Shown piece by piece: positions 42,975-52,777 of a stretch of DNA of 64,000 bases (its first letter is position 1; every line of letters starts with the position of its first letter). A program made the translations under genes and the position numbers. The notes beneath the pieces were generated by a model. That model was given only the letters and a program-made list of their open reading frames with translations, was not told the origin of the DNA and made no database searches. This stretch comes from Paractinoplanes ovalisporus (GTDB lineage: Bacteria; Actinomycetota; Actinomycetes; Mycobacteriales; Micromonosporaceae): contig NZ_JAENHP010000004.1 of NCBI RefSeq assembly GCF_016834655.1, positions 310,001-374,000 of the forward strand. The letters run 5' to 3'.

Positions 42975-45686
42975 ATGCACAGGCGTGTGTATTCACTCAT
43001 AGTCGCCTCGGCGCTCGGCCTGGCTTCGGCGGGGGCCGGCGCGGTGCCGGCCTTCGCGGCCGAGGGCGGCCCGGCCGGGCTCACCACGGCAGGCCAGGCC
43101 TGCGCCACCACGTCGCCCGGGCCCTACCTGAGCCCGGAACGTCTCAACGACGCCCGGGCGGTCGTTCTGGACGGGACGTACGACACCTCGGTCTGGGGCG
43201 CCGAGCCGACCGCCGACTTCCAGGTCTGGGACACCGCCCATCCCGATCAGCCGCAGGACTGGAGCGAGCGGGCCGGGGCGCTCGACGGGAAGCTCCACCT
43301 CCAGCTCGAAGACCCGGAGCGGCAGCTCGACGGGGTCACGTACGCCTGGAAGGTCCGGGTGGACGCCTCGCCGTGGAGCGACACGTGCTATTTCACGGTC
43401 GACCGCAGCGGCGGCTCGGCGCCGGCCGTGACCTCGGACGACTACCCCTCCGGCGACGACCCGCACGGCGAGGTCGGCACCGCCGGCTCGTTCACCTTCA
43501 CCGCGGCCGCCGACGACACGGTCAGCTACCAATACTCGTTCTGGGACGGCGTCGATTCCGGCTCCACCACCGGCAACCAGACCGTCCCGGCCTCCGGGCT
43601 CGGCGGCCCGGCCACGATCAGCTGGAAGCCCCGCACCTCGGGCCAGACGTCGTTGTCGGTTTATGCGATCGACCGCGCCGGAAACTACTCGGACCGGCAG
43701 TACTACGCGTTCTCGGTGCGCGAGACCCGGCCCAGCGTCTTCTCGGCGGCCTACCAGAACTACGAGTCCTCGGCCGACCTCGACTACAACGTCGGCGTCC
43801 CGGGCCGGTTCGAGTTCTCGTCGAACGTCGCTGATACGTCGTCGTTCACCTGGCGCATCGACGAGGACGGCCCGTCCGGCACCGCCGACGCCGACGCCGA
43901 CGGCCGGGCCGACGTGATGATCGCGCCGGCCAAGCCCGGGCATCAGACCCTTCACGTCCGCGCCATCACCCGCGACGGAGTGCCGCACCCGGAGCAGGCC
44001 TACGAGTTCTACGTCGACAATGGACCGCGAGTCACCGGCGACGTGAACCGTGGCGTGATCATCGGGTCGTCGCTCCGCTTCCACCTCGCGCCGCGGACCA
44101 GCGACGTCACGTCGTACGTCTGGTGGAACTCCACCGGCAGCTCGTCCGAGCCCGACAAGAAGACGATCCCGGTCGGCGCCGACGGCACGGCCGACCTGAC
44201 CTGGACCGCCGATAACACCAACGACGACACGATCGGCATCCGGGTGCAGGCCCGCAGCGCCGACGGCACGCTGTCCCAGTCGCGCTGGCTCTCGATGAGT
44301 GTCTTCGGCGCCGCCCCCTGGATCACCCGCACCGGCGGTGACGTGGTCGGCTCGACCGCCACGATCAAGGCGAGCACCGAGATGGCGAACCCGACCGAAT
44401 ACGAGGCGGTCCTCAACCGCGACGCCACGACCAAGCAGGTCGTCCCCGCGGCCGCCGACGGCACCGCGACGTTCCGGTTCCCGGTGACCAAAGCGCAATA
44501 CACGTCGGTCAGCGTGATCGCCCGCAACGCCGCCGGCGTGCACACCCACGAGGGCGGCACCTCCTGGTCGGTGTCCAACGGGCCGGTGGTCACGTCGGCC
44601 GACTTCGGCAGCTCCGGCCACATCAGACCCGGCACGTTCACCTTCAAGTCCCAGCAGGCCGGCGCGACCAAATTCATCTACTCGATCAGCGGCACCGACC
44701 TCTACAACGTCGAGGTCCCGGTCGGTTCCGACGGCACGGCGGTCGTCCCGTGGACGCCGACGACCTCGGGTTACTTCAGCCTGTACGCGTCGAGCAAGAC
44801 GGCGGACGGTGTCCGCTCGACCGAGACGTACTACAGCTTCTACATCGAGGCCGATCCCGTGACCGTCACGGCGGTGTCGCCCGCCACGGTGATGACCGGC
44901 GGCGTCCGCACCATCACGATCACCGGTTCGGGCTTCAACACCGGCAACTACGTCAACCTCTACCTGTCCGACGGCGGCTACGAGAGCGCCACGATCACCG
45001 GGGTGTCGGCCGACCGCACGACGCTCACGGCCACGGTCGACCTGACCGGGGCCGCGACCGGTCCGGTCACGGTCGGCGTCCAGCCCGACGGCTTCAACGG
45101 CTCGGTCCGGCTCGACAACGCCTTCACGATCGTCGCCGCGCCGGCGCTCAAGCCGGTGACCAAACCCGCCATCACCGGCCAGGCGGCGGTCGGCTCCCAG
45201 CTGAAGGCGTCGACCGGCACGTGGAACCCGAAGGGAACGGCGTTCACCTACCGGTGGGCGGCGGGCGGCACACCGATCGACGGCGCGACCGGCGCGACCT
45301 ATCGGGTCCAGGCCGCTGACCTGGGCAAGAGACTCTCGGTCGAGGTGACCGCGACCAGATCCGGCTACACGGCCGCGACCGCCAGGTCGACCGCCACGGC
45401 CGCCGTCGCCAAGGGCCCCGCCCCGGTGGCCACCGTCCTGCCGAAGATCACCGGCAAGCCTGCGGCCGGCTCCGCGGTCCAGGCCACGACGGGCACGTGG
45501 AAGCCGGCCGCCGATGCGTACAGCTACGAGTGGCGAGCGAACGGCAAGCTCCTGAGCACCACTTCGGCGTCGCTCGACCTGACCGCCGCGATGGCCGGCC
45601 AGCGGCTCACCGTCACCGTGGTCGCGGCCAGGGCGGGCCACACCACCGGCCGTGCCACGAGCACTCCGGTCACGATCCAGAAGTAG
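42975..45686 (+). CDS. Large secreted multi-domain protein with IPT/TIG and Ig-like repeats
   Basis: A 903-residue secreted protein. The ATG at 42975 follows GGGGG and starts a clear signal peptide (HRRVYSLIVASALGLASAGA...AFAA). The first 600 residues are a series of Ig-like/fibronectin-like beta domains of about 90 residues (recurring GxxGxFxFxx and VPxxxDGTAxxxW patterns). An IPT/TIG domain follows (about 634-725; ITITGSGFNTGNYVNLYL), then two repeats with KPAITGQAAVGSQLKASTGTW and LPKITGKPAAGSAVQATTGTW. There is no enzyme domain or sortase signal. It is likely a cell-surface or matrix protein. Confidence 0.85.
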   Translation: MHRRVYSLIVASALGLASAGAGAVPAFAAEGGPAGLTTAGQACATTSPGPYLSPERLNDARAVVLDGTYDTSVWGAEPTADFQVWDTAHPDQPQDWSERAGALDGKLHLQLEDPERQLDGVTYAWKVRVDASPWSDTCYFTVDRSGGSAPAVTSDDYPSGDDPHGEVGTAGSFTFTAAADDTVSYQYSFWDGVDSGSTTGNQTVPASGLGGPATISWKPRTSGQTSLSVYAIDRAGNYSDRQYYAFSVRETRPSVFSAAYQNYESSADLDYNVGVPGRFEFSSNVADTSSFTWRIDEDGPSGTADADADGRADVMIAPAKPGHQTLHVRAITRDGVPHPEQAYEFYVDNGPRVTGDVNRGVIIGSSLRFHLAPRTSDVTSYVWWNSTGSSSEPDKKTIPVGADGTADLTWTADNTNDDTIGIRVQARSADGTLSQSRWLSMSVFGAAPWITRTGGDVVGSTATIKASTEMANPTEYEAVLNRDATTKQVVPAAADGTATFRFPVTKAQYTSVSVIARNAAGVHTHEGGTSWSVSNGPVVTSADFGSSGHIRPGTFTFKSQQAGATKFIYSISGTDLYNVEVPVGSDGTAVVPWTPTTSGYFSLYASSKTADGVRSTETYYSFYIEADPVTVTAVSPATVMTGGVRTITITGSGFNTGNYVNLYLSDGGYESATITGVSADRTTLTATVDLTGAATGPVTVGVQPDGFNGSVRLDNAFTIVAAPALKPVTKPAITGQAAVGSQLKASTGTWNPKGTAFTYRWAAGGTPIDGATGATYRVQAADLGKRLSVEVTATRSGYTAATARSTATAAVAKGPAPVATVLPKITGKPAAGSAVQATTGTWKPAADAYSYEWRANGKLLSTTSASLDLTAAMAGQRLTVTVVAARAGHTTGRATSTPVTIQK

Positions 45687-45808
45687 GCACCCGCGGCCGG
45701 CCGGGATGTCGGCCCGGCGGCTCGTCCGGCCGTGATCGGCCGAAATGGCGACCTGCCGCTTGACCGGGTTGATGGCCGGCCGCTCGTGTGGATGGGGAGT
45801 TGGAATGC

Positions 45809-45849
45809 AAGAAGGCCGCCACCCGCATTCAGCTGGTGACGGCCTTCTT
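45809..45849 (+). terminator. Rho-independent terminator
   Basis: AAGAAGGCCG pairs with CGGCCTTCTT and CACC with GGTG above it. It lies in the 303-base gap 45687-45989; the rest of that gap holds no feature I can support apart from the promoter region of the next gene. Confidence 0.8.
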
Positions 45850-45989
45850 CTGCTGCGCCCGTCGACGTCAACATAGGGCATCCCGGTCGGTGAAACATGG
45901 ACGCTGATCACTGCTAGCCTGTCCGCTGAGTCGATCGGCCGACGTGCTTCTGCTCCGGCCGAACGGGAGTCGACACGAGGAGAAGAATC

Positions 45990-46526
45990 TTGCGTAACCC
46001 TCTGCGTGCGGGCGCCGTCGCGCTTGCCACCGCCGCCGCCCTGCTCGGTGGCGCGCTCGCTGCCCAGGCCGCACCGGCCGAAGCCGCCCAGCCGACCCTC
46101 ACGGTCGGGCCGCTGATCTTCAACCCGCGGGAGCAGGGCGACCACACCGGCAGCATCGACATCGCGATCAAGAACAACTCCGATGCGCCGTTGAACAACG
46201 GCATCTCCATCACCGAGCCTGTCGCGAACACCTTCAACTTCGACAGCTTCGACGGCGCCGACGGGTGCATCTTCGACTACACCGACGACAACCGCACGAT
46301 CGTCAACTGCGGGCTCGCGCTCAGCATCGGCGCCGGCGAGACCGAGATCGTCACCATCGGCTTCCGGTCGTCGGCGACCCCGCAGCCGTACGCGCAGATC
46401 GCCTCGACCCTCGGTCACGTCCGGGTCGGCACCGCCACCGCCGACTTCCCGGCGCTGTTCCGCTCGACCACCGGCTCGCTGCACGACGCCCGCCCCTACG
46501 TGCCGGCCACCGTCACCGCCGACTGA
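45990..46526 (+). CDS. Secreted hypothetical protein, TTG start
   Basis: A 178-residue protein with a signal peptide (residues 1 to about 32, ending AEAA). The TTG at 45990 is used because GAGGAG lies seven bases before it and the signal peptide begins there. The mature part is a beta-sandwich-like domain (LTVGPLIFNPREQGDHTGSI, DIAIKNNSDAPLNNGISITEP) with one Cys pair (GCIFDY, NCGLAL). It has the look of a DUF11/CARDB-type adhesion domain. Function unknown. A terminator follows. Confidence 0.8.
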   Translation: MRNPLRAGAVALATAAALLGGALAAQAAPAEAAQPTLTVGPLIFNPREQGDHTGSIDIAIKNNSDAPLNNGISITEPVANTFNFDSFDGADGCIFDYTDDNRTIVNCGLALSIGAGETEIVTIGFRSSATPQPYAQIASTLGHVRVGTATADFPALFRSTTGSLHDARPYVPATVTAD

Positions 46527-46541
46527 CGATCCGATCCATCC

Positions 46542-46576
46542 CGAAGGGCCTCGATCACCATGATCGGGGCCCTTCG
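46542..46576 (+). terminator. Rho-independent terminator
   Basis: CGAAGGGCC and GGCCCTTCG form the stem with GATC/GATC pairing inside, just after the gene ending at 46526. Confidence 0.75.
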
Positions 46577-46665
46577 TCATGCCGGTGCCATGAGCGGGCG
46601 GCCGTGAACAGCGCTTCGGCTACGACCGCACAATGCTGCTGCTCCCGCCGCACCCCAGGGGCGCA

Positions 46666-48114
46666 TCAGCGTGCCGCGGTGTCCTTCCCGGCGGTGAACA
46701 ACGGCCTCGCGGTGGGCGGGGATGCGGCCGGAAGGTCGACCCGAAGCAGCGCGCCACCACGGGCGGAGCGTGCGACGGTGGCCCGGCCGCCGTGGGCGTC
46801 GACGACCCGCTGCACGATCGACAGCCCGAGACCGGATCCCGGCAACGCCCGGGCGCTGTCGGCCCGGTAGAACCGGTCGAACACCCGCGGCACGTCGGCG
46901 GCGTCGATGCCCGGCCCGGCATCGTCGACCTCGAGCACCGCCGACGCGCCCTCGGCACGGAGCCGAACCTGGATCGGCTGGTCCACAGGGGACCACTTGC
47001 CGGCGTTGTCGACGAGGTTGAGCACCGCTCGCTGGAGCGCGGCGGGACGCCCGCTCACCCACACGGGGGTCACGTCGAGCACGATCTCCATGTCGGGCGC
47101 TCGGGAGCCCGCCCGGGTCGCGGCGGCCACCACCACGTCGGCGAAGTCGATCAGCTCGGTGCTTTCGTCGCTGACGTCACCGCGCGCCAGGTCGGTCAGC
47201 TCGGCGGCGAGGGTGCTCAACTCGGCCACCTGGGCGCCGAGGTCGTTGAGCAGCCGGGTCCGGCTCTCCGCCGGCAGTGCGCTGTCCAGGGTGCCGCGCC
47301 GATCGAGCCGGATCAGCAGCTCGACGTTGAGGCGCAGGCTGGTGAGCGGGGTCTTGAGCTCGTGGGCGGCGTCCTCGGCGAGCAGCCGCTGGGCCTGCCG
47401 GGAGTCCCGGAGCGCGGCGAGCATGTCGTTGATCGACTGGACCAGCTGCCGGATCTCCCCACCGCCCTCATCCGGGATGTCGGCGTCGAGGTCCCGGGTC
47501 TGCGCGACATGCACCGCGGCGGCGGTCAGCCGGTCGATCGGTGCCAGCGCGGTCCGCGCCACGGTCCGCCCGACCAGGGCGCCGCCCGCCATGCAGAGCA
47601 GGCCGATCAGCAGCATGCCGAACCCGAACTCGTTGATCGGGCTGTCGTCGGCGAGGTCGGCCACCTGGACCGCGCCGTCACCCACCCGCAGCGTGTAGAC
47701 GCGGTAGCCGTCGTTCCAGTCGGTCGACTCCAGCAGGTCGGTCGACGCGCCCTCCGCGACGCGCCTGGCTTGCTCACTGACCGGGGGCAGCTCGGGTTGA
47801 CCGGCCGGCGTCCGGGTCGAGCCGTCGGGCAGGATGACCCGCGCCAGACGACCGGATCCTGGGTACGGCGGTAGCTGGACCTGCGCCAGACCGGCGCGCT
47901 CCGCGTTGGTCGCCAGGACGCGGGAGTCGGCGTGCAGCTGATTCTCGGCGGTCTCCAGCAGCTTGCGGTCCATCAGCTCGCTGGCCACCTGGAAGGCCAC
48001 GAACACGCTGACCGCGATGGCGGTCGCCGCGATCACCGTCATCCTGGTCCGCAGAGACCGCCCACGCCACCACCGGGTCAACCGGCGCGGCACCCGGGCC
48101 CCGGACCTGCTCAC
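46666..48114 (-). CDS. Sensor histidine kinase (two-helix, extracellular sensor)
   Basis: A 482-residue kinase. Two transmembrane helices (about 24-45 and 163-183) enclose an extracellular domain of about 115 residues. A HAMP linker follows, then phosphoacceptor His251 in [10 protein letters not shown] and an ATPase with [18 protein letters not shown] and GSGLGLSI. The ATG at 48114 overlaps the regulator stop by four bases. The AHELKTPL form and architecture are of the MprB/TcrY-like group that senses envelope stress. Its neighbours on the minus strand are its regulator and the amidohydrolase. Confidence 0.92.
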   Translation of the reverse strand: MSRSGARVPRRLTRWWRGRSLRTRMTVIAATAIAVSVFVAFQVASELMDRKLLETAENQLHADSRVLATNAERAGLAQVQLPPYPGSGRLARVILPDGSTRTPAGQPELPPVSEQARRVAEGASTDLLESTDWNDGYRVYTLRVGDGAVQVADLADDSPINEFGFGMLLIGLLCMAGGALVGRTVARTALAPIDRLTAAAVHVAQTRDLDADIPDEGGGEIRQLVQSINDMLAALRDSRQAQRLLAEDAAHELKTPLTSLRLNVELLIRLDRRGTLDSALPAESRTRLLNDLGAQVAELSTLAAELTDLARGDVSDESTELIDFADVVVAAATRAGSRAPDMEIVLDVTPVWVSGRPAALQRAVLNLVDNAGKWSPVDQPIQVRLRAEGASAVLEVDDAGPGIDAADVPRVFDRFYRADSARALPGSGLGLSIVQRVVDAHGGRATVARSARGGALLRVDLPAASPPTARPLFTAGKDTAAR

Positions 48115-48803
48115 GGGGGAGTCTCCCGCAACGTGTATCCCAGGCCGCGCAGCGTGTAGATCAATCGCGGCTCACCCTCGGCCTCCAACTTGCGGCGCAG
48201 GTAGCTCACGTACACCTGAAGGTTGTTGGCGGTGGTGCTCATGTCGAAGCCCCAGATCGCCTCGAACAGCGCGTCACGGGTCAACACCCGGGTCGCGTTA
48301 CGCACGAGCACCTCCAGAAGGGAGAACTCGGTCCGGGTCAGGCGCAGCGGCCGCCCGCCACGCCACGCCTCGAACCGGTCAGGATCGATCCGCACGTCGG
48401 CGAACGACAGGACCGGCGACTCCTCGCCGGCCGGTGCGCGCCGGCGCAGCAAGGCCCGCACCCGGGCCAGCAACTCCTCGGTGGCGAACGGCTTGGGCAG
48501 GTAGTCGTCGGCACCCGCGTCCAGCCCCGCGACCCGGTCGGAGACCTGGTCACGGGCGGTCAGCATCAGCACCGGCATATCCCGGCCCGCCGCCCGCAAC
48601 CGCCGACAGGTCTCCAACCCGCCGAGGCGGGGCATCATCACGTCCAGGATCAGCAGATCCACCGTCTCAGCCCCCATGCCCTCGACCTCGTCGAGCACGG
48701 CGAAACCGTTGGCAACCGTACTGGTGGCATATCCCTCGACCTGGAGCACTCGCTCCAGCGACTCACGGATGGCCGCCTCGTCATCCGCGATCATGATCCG
48801 CAC
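48111..48803 (-). CDS. OmpR-family response regulator
   Basis: A 230-residue regulator: acidic ADDE, phosphoacceptor Asp54 in [20 protein letters not shown], then a winged helix with [34 protein letters not shown] and GLGYTL. The GTG at 48803 gives the usual length; the frame extends to 48854. It pairs with the kinase at 46666-48114. Possible targets are the divergent amidohydrolase and MMPL genes next door. Confidence 0.92.
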   Translation of the reverse strand: MRIMIADDEAAIRESLERVLQVEGYATSTVANGFAVLDEVEGMGAETVDLLILDVMMPRLGGLETCRRLRAAGRDMPVLMLTARDQVSDRVAGLDAGADDYLPKPFATEELLARVRALLRRRAPAGEESPVLSFADVRIDPDRFEAWRGGRPLRLTRTEFSLLEVLVRNATRVLTRDALFEAIWGFDMSTTANNLQVYVSYLRRKLEAEGEPRLIYTLRGLGYTLRETPP

Positions 48804-48891
48804 TCCGGCCCCCACCTCCCACCGACGCCTCTGACGCTCATCGTCCCCGATCAACCTGAGGTCAGTATTAGAGCTGCCGGCGCCGGGCGCG

Positions 48892-50055
48892 TCACTTCAC
48901 GGGCACCTTCGTTCTGAACAGTTTCTCTGCATTTCGGAACGCAATCTTTTCCTTTTCCTCGCGTGGCAGATCGACTCCGCGGAACCAGTCGGTCTGCGCC
49001 TTGATGTCCGCGAACGGGTAGTCGGTTGCGAACATCACCCGATCCACGCTGATGTGCTTCAGCAGGAGACTGAGCAGTTCGGTCTGGGGGAATGCGCTGG
49101 TGGTGACCCAGAAGTTGTCCTGGAAGTATTGCCCGAACGGCTTCTTGAGCGAGTTCTCGGTCGGCTCGCCCATGTCGTTGACGATCCGCTCGTAGTAGAA
49201 GGGAAGACCCTCGCCCATGTGCCCGATGATGATTTTCAGTTTGGGGAACCGGTCGAAAACCCCGTAAGTGATCATCCGAATGCACTGGGTCAGCACCTCC
49301 TGATGCCAGCCATATCCGGACCCGCTGAAAATGTAGGGCTGGAACTCTTTTGTGTATTGAGCCCGGGTGGTGCTGTAGAGAATCTTGAAGATTTCGTCCG
49401 CCGGATAGCCGGGATGCAGGTAGATCGGCACATCGAGAGCAACGGCACGTGCCAGAACGGGCTCGAACTGGGGATGATCGAGGTACTTCTTCGTGATGTG
49501 CCCGTTGGTCAGTGCGCCCAGGAAGCCATCTTCCCGAACCGAGCGTTCCAGTTCGTCCGCCGCCGCCTGCGGGCTCTGCAAGGGCAAGGTGGCGAAAGCC
49601 TTGAAGCGGCCCGGATATTTGGCGATCGGCCCGTCCACAAGTTGCCGGTTGAGGCGATAGGCAAGGTCGATACCCCTTCGCCCCGGAATGTTTTGTACGG
49701 ACGGTGTGTGAGCAGAGAGGATTTGAACGTTGAGTCCTCCCGCGTTCATGTCGTCGATGCGGCGCTGGCCCAGATCCGCGAGCCCGATTTCCTCGAGGAA
49801 CGCTATGTGATCCTCGTTGATGGAGTTGAGCTTCAACAACGCGGGAGTCGAAAATGTCTCCTCCGCGCCGATGAAGGGCAGGTCCCGGTCCCGCTGGTAA
49901 ATTTCCGCGGTCCTGTCCGCGTTCTGGTCCGGAGCCTGGTCCGGAGTCTTCTTGTTGTCGCTCGCGGCCGAGGCAATGGCATGCGAGGACACGCCGGCGC
50001 CGATGCCGAGTGCCGTGGCGGTGGCCAGGAAGCTGCGGCGTCCCATGGGCTTCAT
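48892..50055 (-). CDS. Tat-exported amidohydrolase (ACMSD/decarboxylase-like)
   Basis: A 387-residue protein with a twin-arginine signal ([18 protein letters not shown], cleavage near residue 33). The body is an amidohydrolase_2 barrel like gamma-resorcylate and 2,3-dihydroxybenzoate decarboxylases: [12 protein letters not shown] in place of the N-terminal metal His pair, [30 protein letters not shown] and FATDYPF with the catalytic Asp. The usual H-x-H is changed to E-x-F, as in GAEETF-type decarboxylases. The ATG at 50055 has GGAGAG upstream. Base composition is less GC-biased than its neighbours, hinting at transfer. It is divergent from the MMPL gene. Confidence 0.86.
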   Translation of the reverse strand: MKPMGRRSFLATATALGIGAGVSSHAIASAASDNKKTPDQAPDQNADRTAEIYQRDRDLPFIGAEETFSTPALLKLNSINEDHIAFLEEIGLADLGQRRIDDMNAGGLNVQILSAHTPSVQNIPGRRGIDLAYRLNRQLVDGPIAKYPGRFKAFATLPLQSPQAAADELERSVREDGFLGALTNGHITKKYLDHPQFEPVLARAVALDVPIYLHPGYPADEIFKILYSTTRAQYTKEFQPYIFSGSGYGWHQEVLTQCIRMITYGVFDRFPKLKIIIGHMGEGLPFYYERIVNDMGEPTENSLKKPFGQYFQDNFWVTTSAFPQTELLSLLLKHISVDRVMFATDYPFADIKAQTDWFRGVDLPREEKEKIAFRNAEKLFRTKVPVK

Positions 50056-50095
50056 GTCGGTCTCTCCTGTCGACGGATTGCCCCGCTGGTCTGAC

Positions 50096-50191
50096 GCCGA
50101 CTTCGTACCGGGCGAATCTGAGACGAACATTAATGTGCTGCTCAGGCGCCGCATTAATGAACGTCTCAGATTCACTCGGTACGAAGTCGGC
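50096..50191. promoter_or_regulatory. 96-bp near-perfect inverted repeat between divergent genes
   Basis: The left arm from 50096 (GCCGACTTCGTACCGGGCGA, continuing ATCTGAGACGAACATTAATG) and the reverse complement of the right arm ending at 50191 agree at 36 of 40 positions. The arms flank a centre of about 16 bases. It fills most of the 165-base gap between the amidohydrolase start (50055) and the MMPL start (50221), so the two promoters are almost mirror images. Confidence 0.8.
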
Positions 50192-50220
50192 CTCGGACGA
50201 ACAATTGCTCAGGAGGATCG

Positions 50221-52371
50221 ATGACAGTCAACGTAGGCCCGACCCGGGAAGCGCCGCCCGGTCGGCTGGCCGGCCGGTGGGTGCCGTGGTTGGTGATCGG
50301 CTTGTGGGTGGCCCTGGCGGCGGTCATGGTGCCGTTGAGCGGAAAGCTGAGCTCGGTCACGACCGACAAGGCCGTGGACGCCCTACCGGCCGGCGCCGAG
50401 TCCACCAAGGTGGCGGTACTGGAGGAGAGCCTTCCCGGCGCGGAAGCCAACACGTTCGTCTTTGTGTACCACCGCGCCGGCGGCTTGACCTACGCCGACC
50501 GCGCCACGGTCGAACGCCACTACGACACCCTGGCCAAGCGGTACCCGTCGAAGACGGCGACGTCCGGCGAAGAGGATGACGACGGTCCCCCGATCAGGCC
50601 GTCCACCAACGGCAAGGCGATGATGTTCACCCTCGACCTGAGCCCGGCCTACGGCCCGCCGGAGGAACTCGTCGGACCGTTGCGCGACGCCGCGAAGGAC
50701 CGGCCCACCGGCCTGGAACTCGAGGTGACCGGCCCGGCCGCGATCGACGGCGACCTGGACGCCGTGTTCGACGGCATCGACTTGCAGGTCTTCCTCACCA
50801 CCGTCATCGTCGTCACGGTCCTGCTCATCCTCACCTACCGCAGCCCGGTGTTGTGGTTCGTCCCGCTGGTAGTCGTGGGCGTGGCCGCGCTGACCTCGAT
50901 GGCGACCGTCTACCTGCTCGTCAAGGGTCTCGGCATCGTGGTCGACAACCAGAACTCGGCGCTGCTGACGATCCTGGTGTTCGGCGTCGGCACGGACTAC
51001 GCGCTGCTGCTCATCGCCCGATATCGGGAGACACTGCACCACCACCAGAACGTCCGGGTCGCGATGGTCCACGCGCTGCGCGGCGCCGCGCCGGCCATCA
51101 TCGCGTCCGCGGCCACCGTGGTCGCGGGCCTGCTCTGCCTGCTCGCCGCGGACCTCAACAGCATCAGCGGGCTCGGCCCGATCGGCGCGGCCGGCATCCT
51201 GTGTGCGCTGGTGGCCATGCTGACCCTGTTCCCGGCGCTGCTCGTGGTGCTCGGCCGGCGGATCTTCTGGCCGGCCATCCCGCGGTTCAACGCGGCCATG
51301 CCGGAGAAGCCGGGGCTGTGGGGACGGCTCGGCACCGCCATCAGCCGCCGCCGGTGGGTGGCGGCGCTCGGCTCGCTCGGCATCCTCGCCGTGCTCTGCA
51401 TCGGGCTGACCGGCAACACCGGTGCCCTGCGGGAGCAGGACCAGTTCCTGTCCGCGCCGGAGTCGGTCACCGGCTTCACCGTTCTGCGCCAGAACTTCCC
51501 GGAGCTCGGCGGCCAGCCGATGACCATCTACACGCGGCCGGCGTACCAGAAGCAGATTCTCGACGTCGTCAAGCGCACTCCCGGCGTGACGCAGGTCGAA
51601 CCGGGCCAGACCGTCCAGGGCTGGACCGACATCTCCGTGTTCCCGACCGACGCGCCGGACACCACCGCGGAGTACGACACGATCAAGCGGGTGCGCGCCG
51701 CCGTGCACGCGGTCAACGGGGCCGAGGCGATCGTCGGCGGGCCGAGCGCGGAGAACCTCGACACCGAGGTGACCACCAGCCGGGACGAGAAGCTGGTGAT
51801 CCCGCTGGTGCTCGCCGTCGTCCTGATCGTTCTCGGGCTGCTGCTCCGAGCGATCGTCGCCCCGCTGGTCCTGATGGCGACGGTGATCGTCTCGTTCGCC
51901 GCGGCCTTCGGCGGCAGCGTGTTCGTCTTCGACACGATCCTCGGGTTCCGGGGCATCGACTATTCGGTGCCGCTGTTGGCATTCCTGTTCCTGGTGGCGC
52001 TCGGCGTCGACTACAACATCTTCCTGGCCAGCCGAGCCCGGGAGGAGACCGTACGCCTAGGCACCAGAGACGGGATGCTCAAAGCCCTCTCCGCCACCGG
52101 CGGCGTCATCACCTCAGCCGGCCTGGTCCTGGCCGCCACGTTCGCGGTCCTCGTCTCACTTCCGCTGGTGATGCTGATCGAGGTCGGATTCCTGGTCGCC
52201 TTCGGCGTGCTGCTCGACGCCCTGCTCGTGCGCTCGGTCCTGGTGCCCGCCCTGACCTTGCTGATCGGCCGGCGGATCTGGTGGCCGAGCCGGCTGTCCC
52301 GGCCGCCGGCGGAGGCGCCGCCGGCGGGGCGGCACTCGCCGTCCGACGAGGAGCTCGCAATGCAACGGTGA
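50221..52371 (+). CDS. MMPL/RND-family transporter
   Basis: A 716-residue exporter with 12 predicted helices in two halves, each with one N-terminal helix, an extracytoplasmic loop of about 130 residues and five more helices. VFGVGTDYALLLIARYRE and FLVALGVDYNIFLASRAREE are the paired GxDY proton-relay motifs of helices 4 and 10. The Asp and Tyr in each are intact. Family members export lipids or antibiotics. The AGGAGG site four bases before the ATG is strong. A two-component system lies nearby and a divergent amidohydrolase shares its control region. Confidence 0.93.
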   Translation: MTVNVGPTREAPPGRLAGRWVPWLVIGLWVALAAVMVPLSGKLSSVTTDKAVDALPAGAESTKVAVLEESLPGAEANTFVFVYHRAGGLTYADRATVERHYDTLAKRYPSKTATSGEEDDDGPPIRPSTNGKAMMFTLDLSPAYGPPEELVGPLRDAAKDRPTGLELEVTGPAAIDGDLDAVFDGIDLQVFLTTVIVVTVLLILTYRSPVLWFVPLVVVGVAALTSMATVYLLVKGLGIVVDNQNSALLTILVFGVGTDYALLLIARYRETLHHHQNVRVAMVHALRGAAPAIIASAATVVAGLLCLLAADLNSISGLGPIGAAGILCALVAMLTLFPALLVVLGRRIFWPAIPRFNAAMPEKPGLWGRLGTAISRRRWVAALGSLGILAVLCIGLTGNTGALREQDQFLSAPESVTGFTVLRQNFPELGGQPMTIYTRPAYQKQILDVVKRTPGVTQVEPGQTVQGWTDISVFPTDAPDTTAEYDTIKRVRAAVHAVNGAEAIVGGPSAENLDTEVTTSRDEKLVIPLVLAVVLIVLGLLLRAIVAPLVLMATVIVSFAAAFGGSVFVFDTILGFRGIDYSVPLLAFLFLVALGVDYNIFLASRAREETVRLGTRDGMLKALSATGGVITSAGLVLAATFAVLVSLPLVMLIEVGFLVAFGVLLDALLVRSVLVPALTLLIGRRIWWPSRLSRPPAEAPPAGRHSPSDEELAMQR

Positions 52372-52396
52372 GCGCGTCCCACTGGGGCAGGAGCGA

Positions 52397-52434
52397 GAAA
52401 GGCCTGAACCGCGTTTCCGCAGTTCAGGCCTTTC
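52397..52434 (+). terminator. Rho-independent terminator
   Basis: GAAAGGCCTGAAC and GTTCAGGCCTTTC form perfect 13-base arms around a 12-base loop, 26 bases after the MMPL gene and just before the convergent tRNA-Arg. Confidence 0.85.
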
Positions 52435-52443
52435 AACTTCCGG

Positions 52444-52516
52444 TGCGCCCGAAGGGACTCGAACCCCTAACCTTCTGATCCGTAGTCAGATGCTCTATCC
52501 ATTGAGCTACGGGCGC
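52444..52516 (-). tRNA. tRNA-Arg(ACG)
   Basis: A 73-base cloverleaf: GCGCCCG/CGGGCGC acceptor with A discriminator, D arm GCTC...GAGC, anticodon stem TCTGA/TCAGA with loop CTACGGA (anticodon ACG), T arm AGGGG/CCCTT with TTCGAGT. It reads CGU/CGC/CGA after inosine modification. Confidence 0.96.
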
Positions 52517-52553
52517 TCGGTGCGTTAGCCAGCATACACACCGGCTTTTCGCG

Positions 52554-52644
52554 CGGAGACTCCGGGATTCGAACCCGGGAGGGGCTTTAAAACCCCAACC
52601 GCATTAGCAGTGCGGCGCCATAGACCAGACTAGGCGAAGTCTCC
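52554..52644 (-). tRNA. tRNA-Ser(GCT)
   Basis: A 91-base serine tRNA: GGAGACT/AGTCTCC acceptor with G discriminator, anticodon stem CCGCA/TGCGG around CTGCTAA (anticodon GCT), a long variable arm (GGGG...CCCC) and a CCGGG/CCCGG T arm with TTCGAAT. It lies 37 bases from the tRNA-Arg on the same strand. Confidence 0.96.
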
Positions 52645-52777
52645 CCGGCGACCACGAAGGCCACCGACGGTTGAGGATACCGGACCCGTTGAGCGCCGCA
52701 CAAAGAGGTTGCCATACCGCGCGCCGGACCCTTCTCCAACAGGTGAAATGTTGCCATGAGCGATAGGCTCCTGCGGC

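Noticed and set aside
42993..46580. A 1195-codon open frame on the minus strand opposite the large secreted protein
   Set aside because: It is antisense to a gene with a clear signal peptide and domains, has low-complexity Arg/Gly/Ala composition and no recognisable motif; such frames arise from high GC3.
50853..52478. A 541-codon plus-strand frame through the MMPL gene ending in KGLEPLTF
   Set aside because: It lies in the wrong frame of the MMPL gene, and the KGLEPLTF end is merely the translated tRNA-Arg antisense, a well-known artefact.
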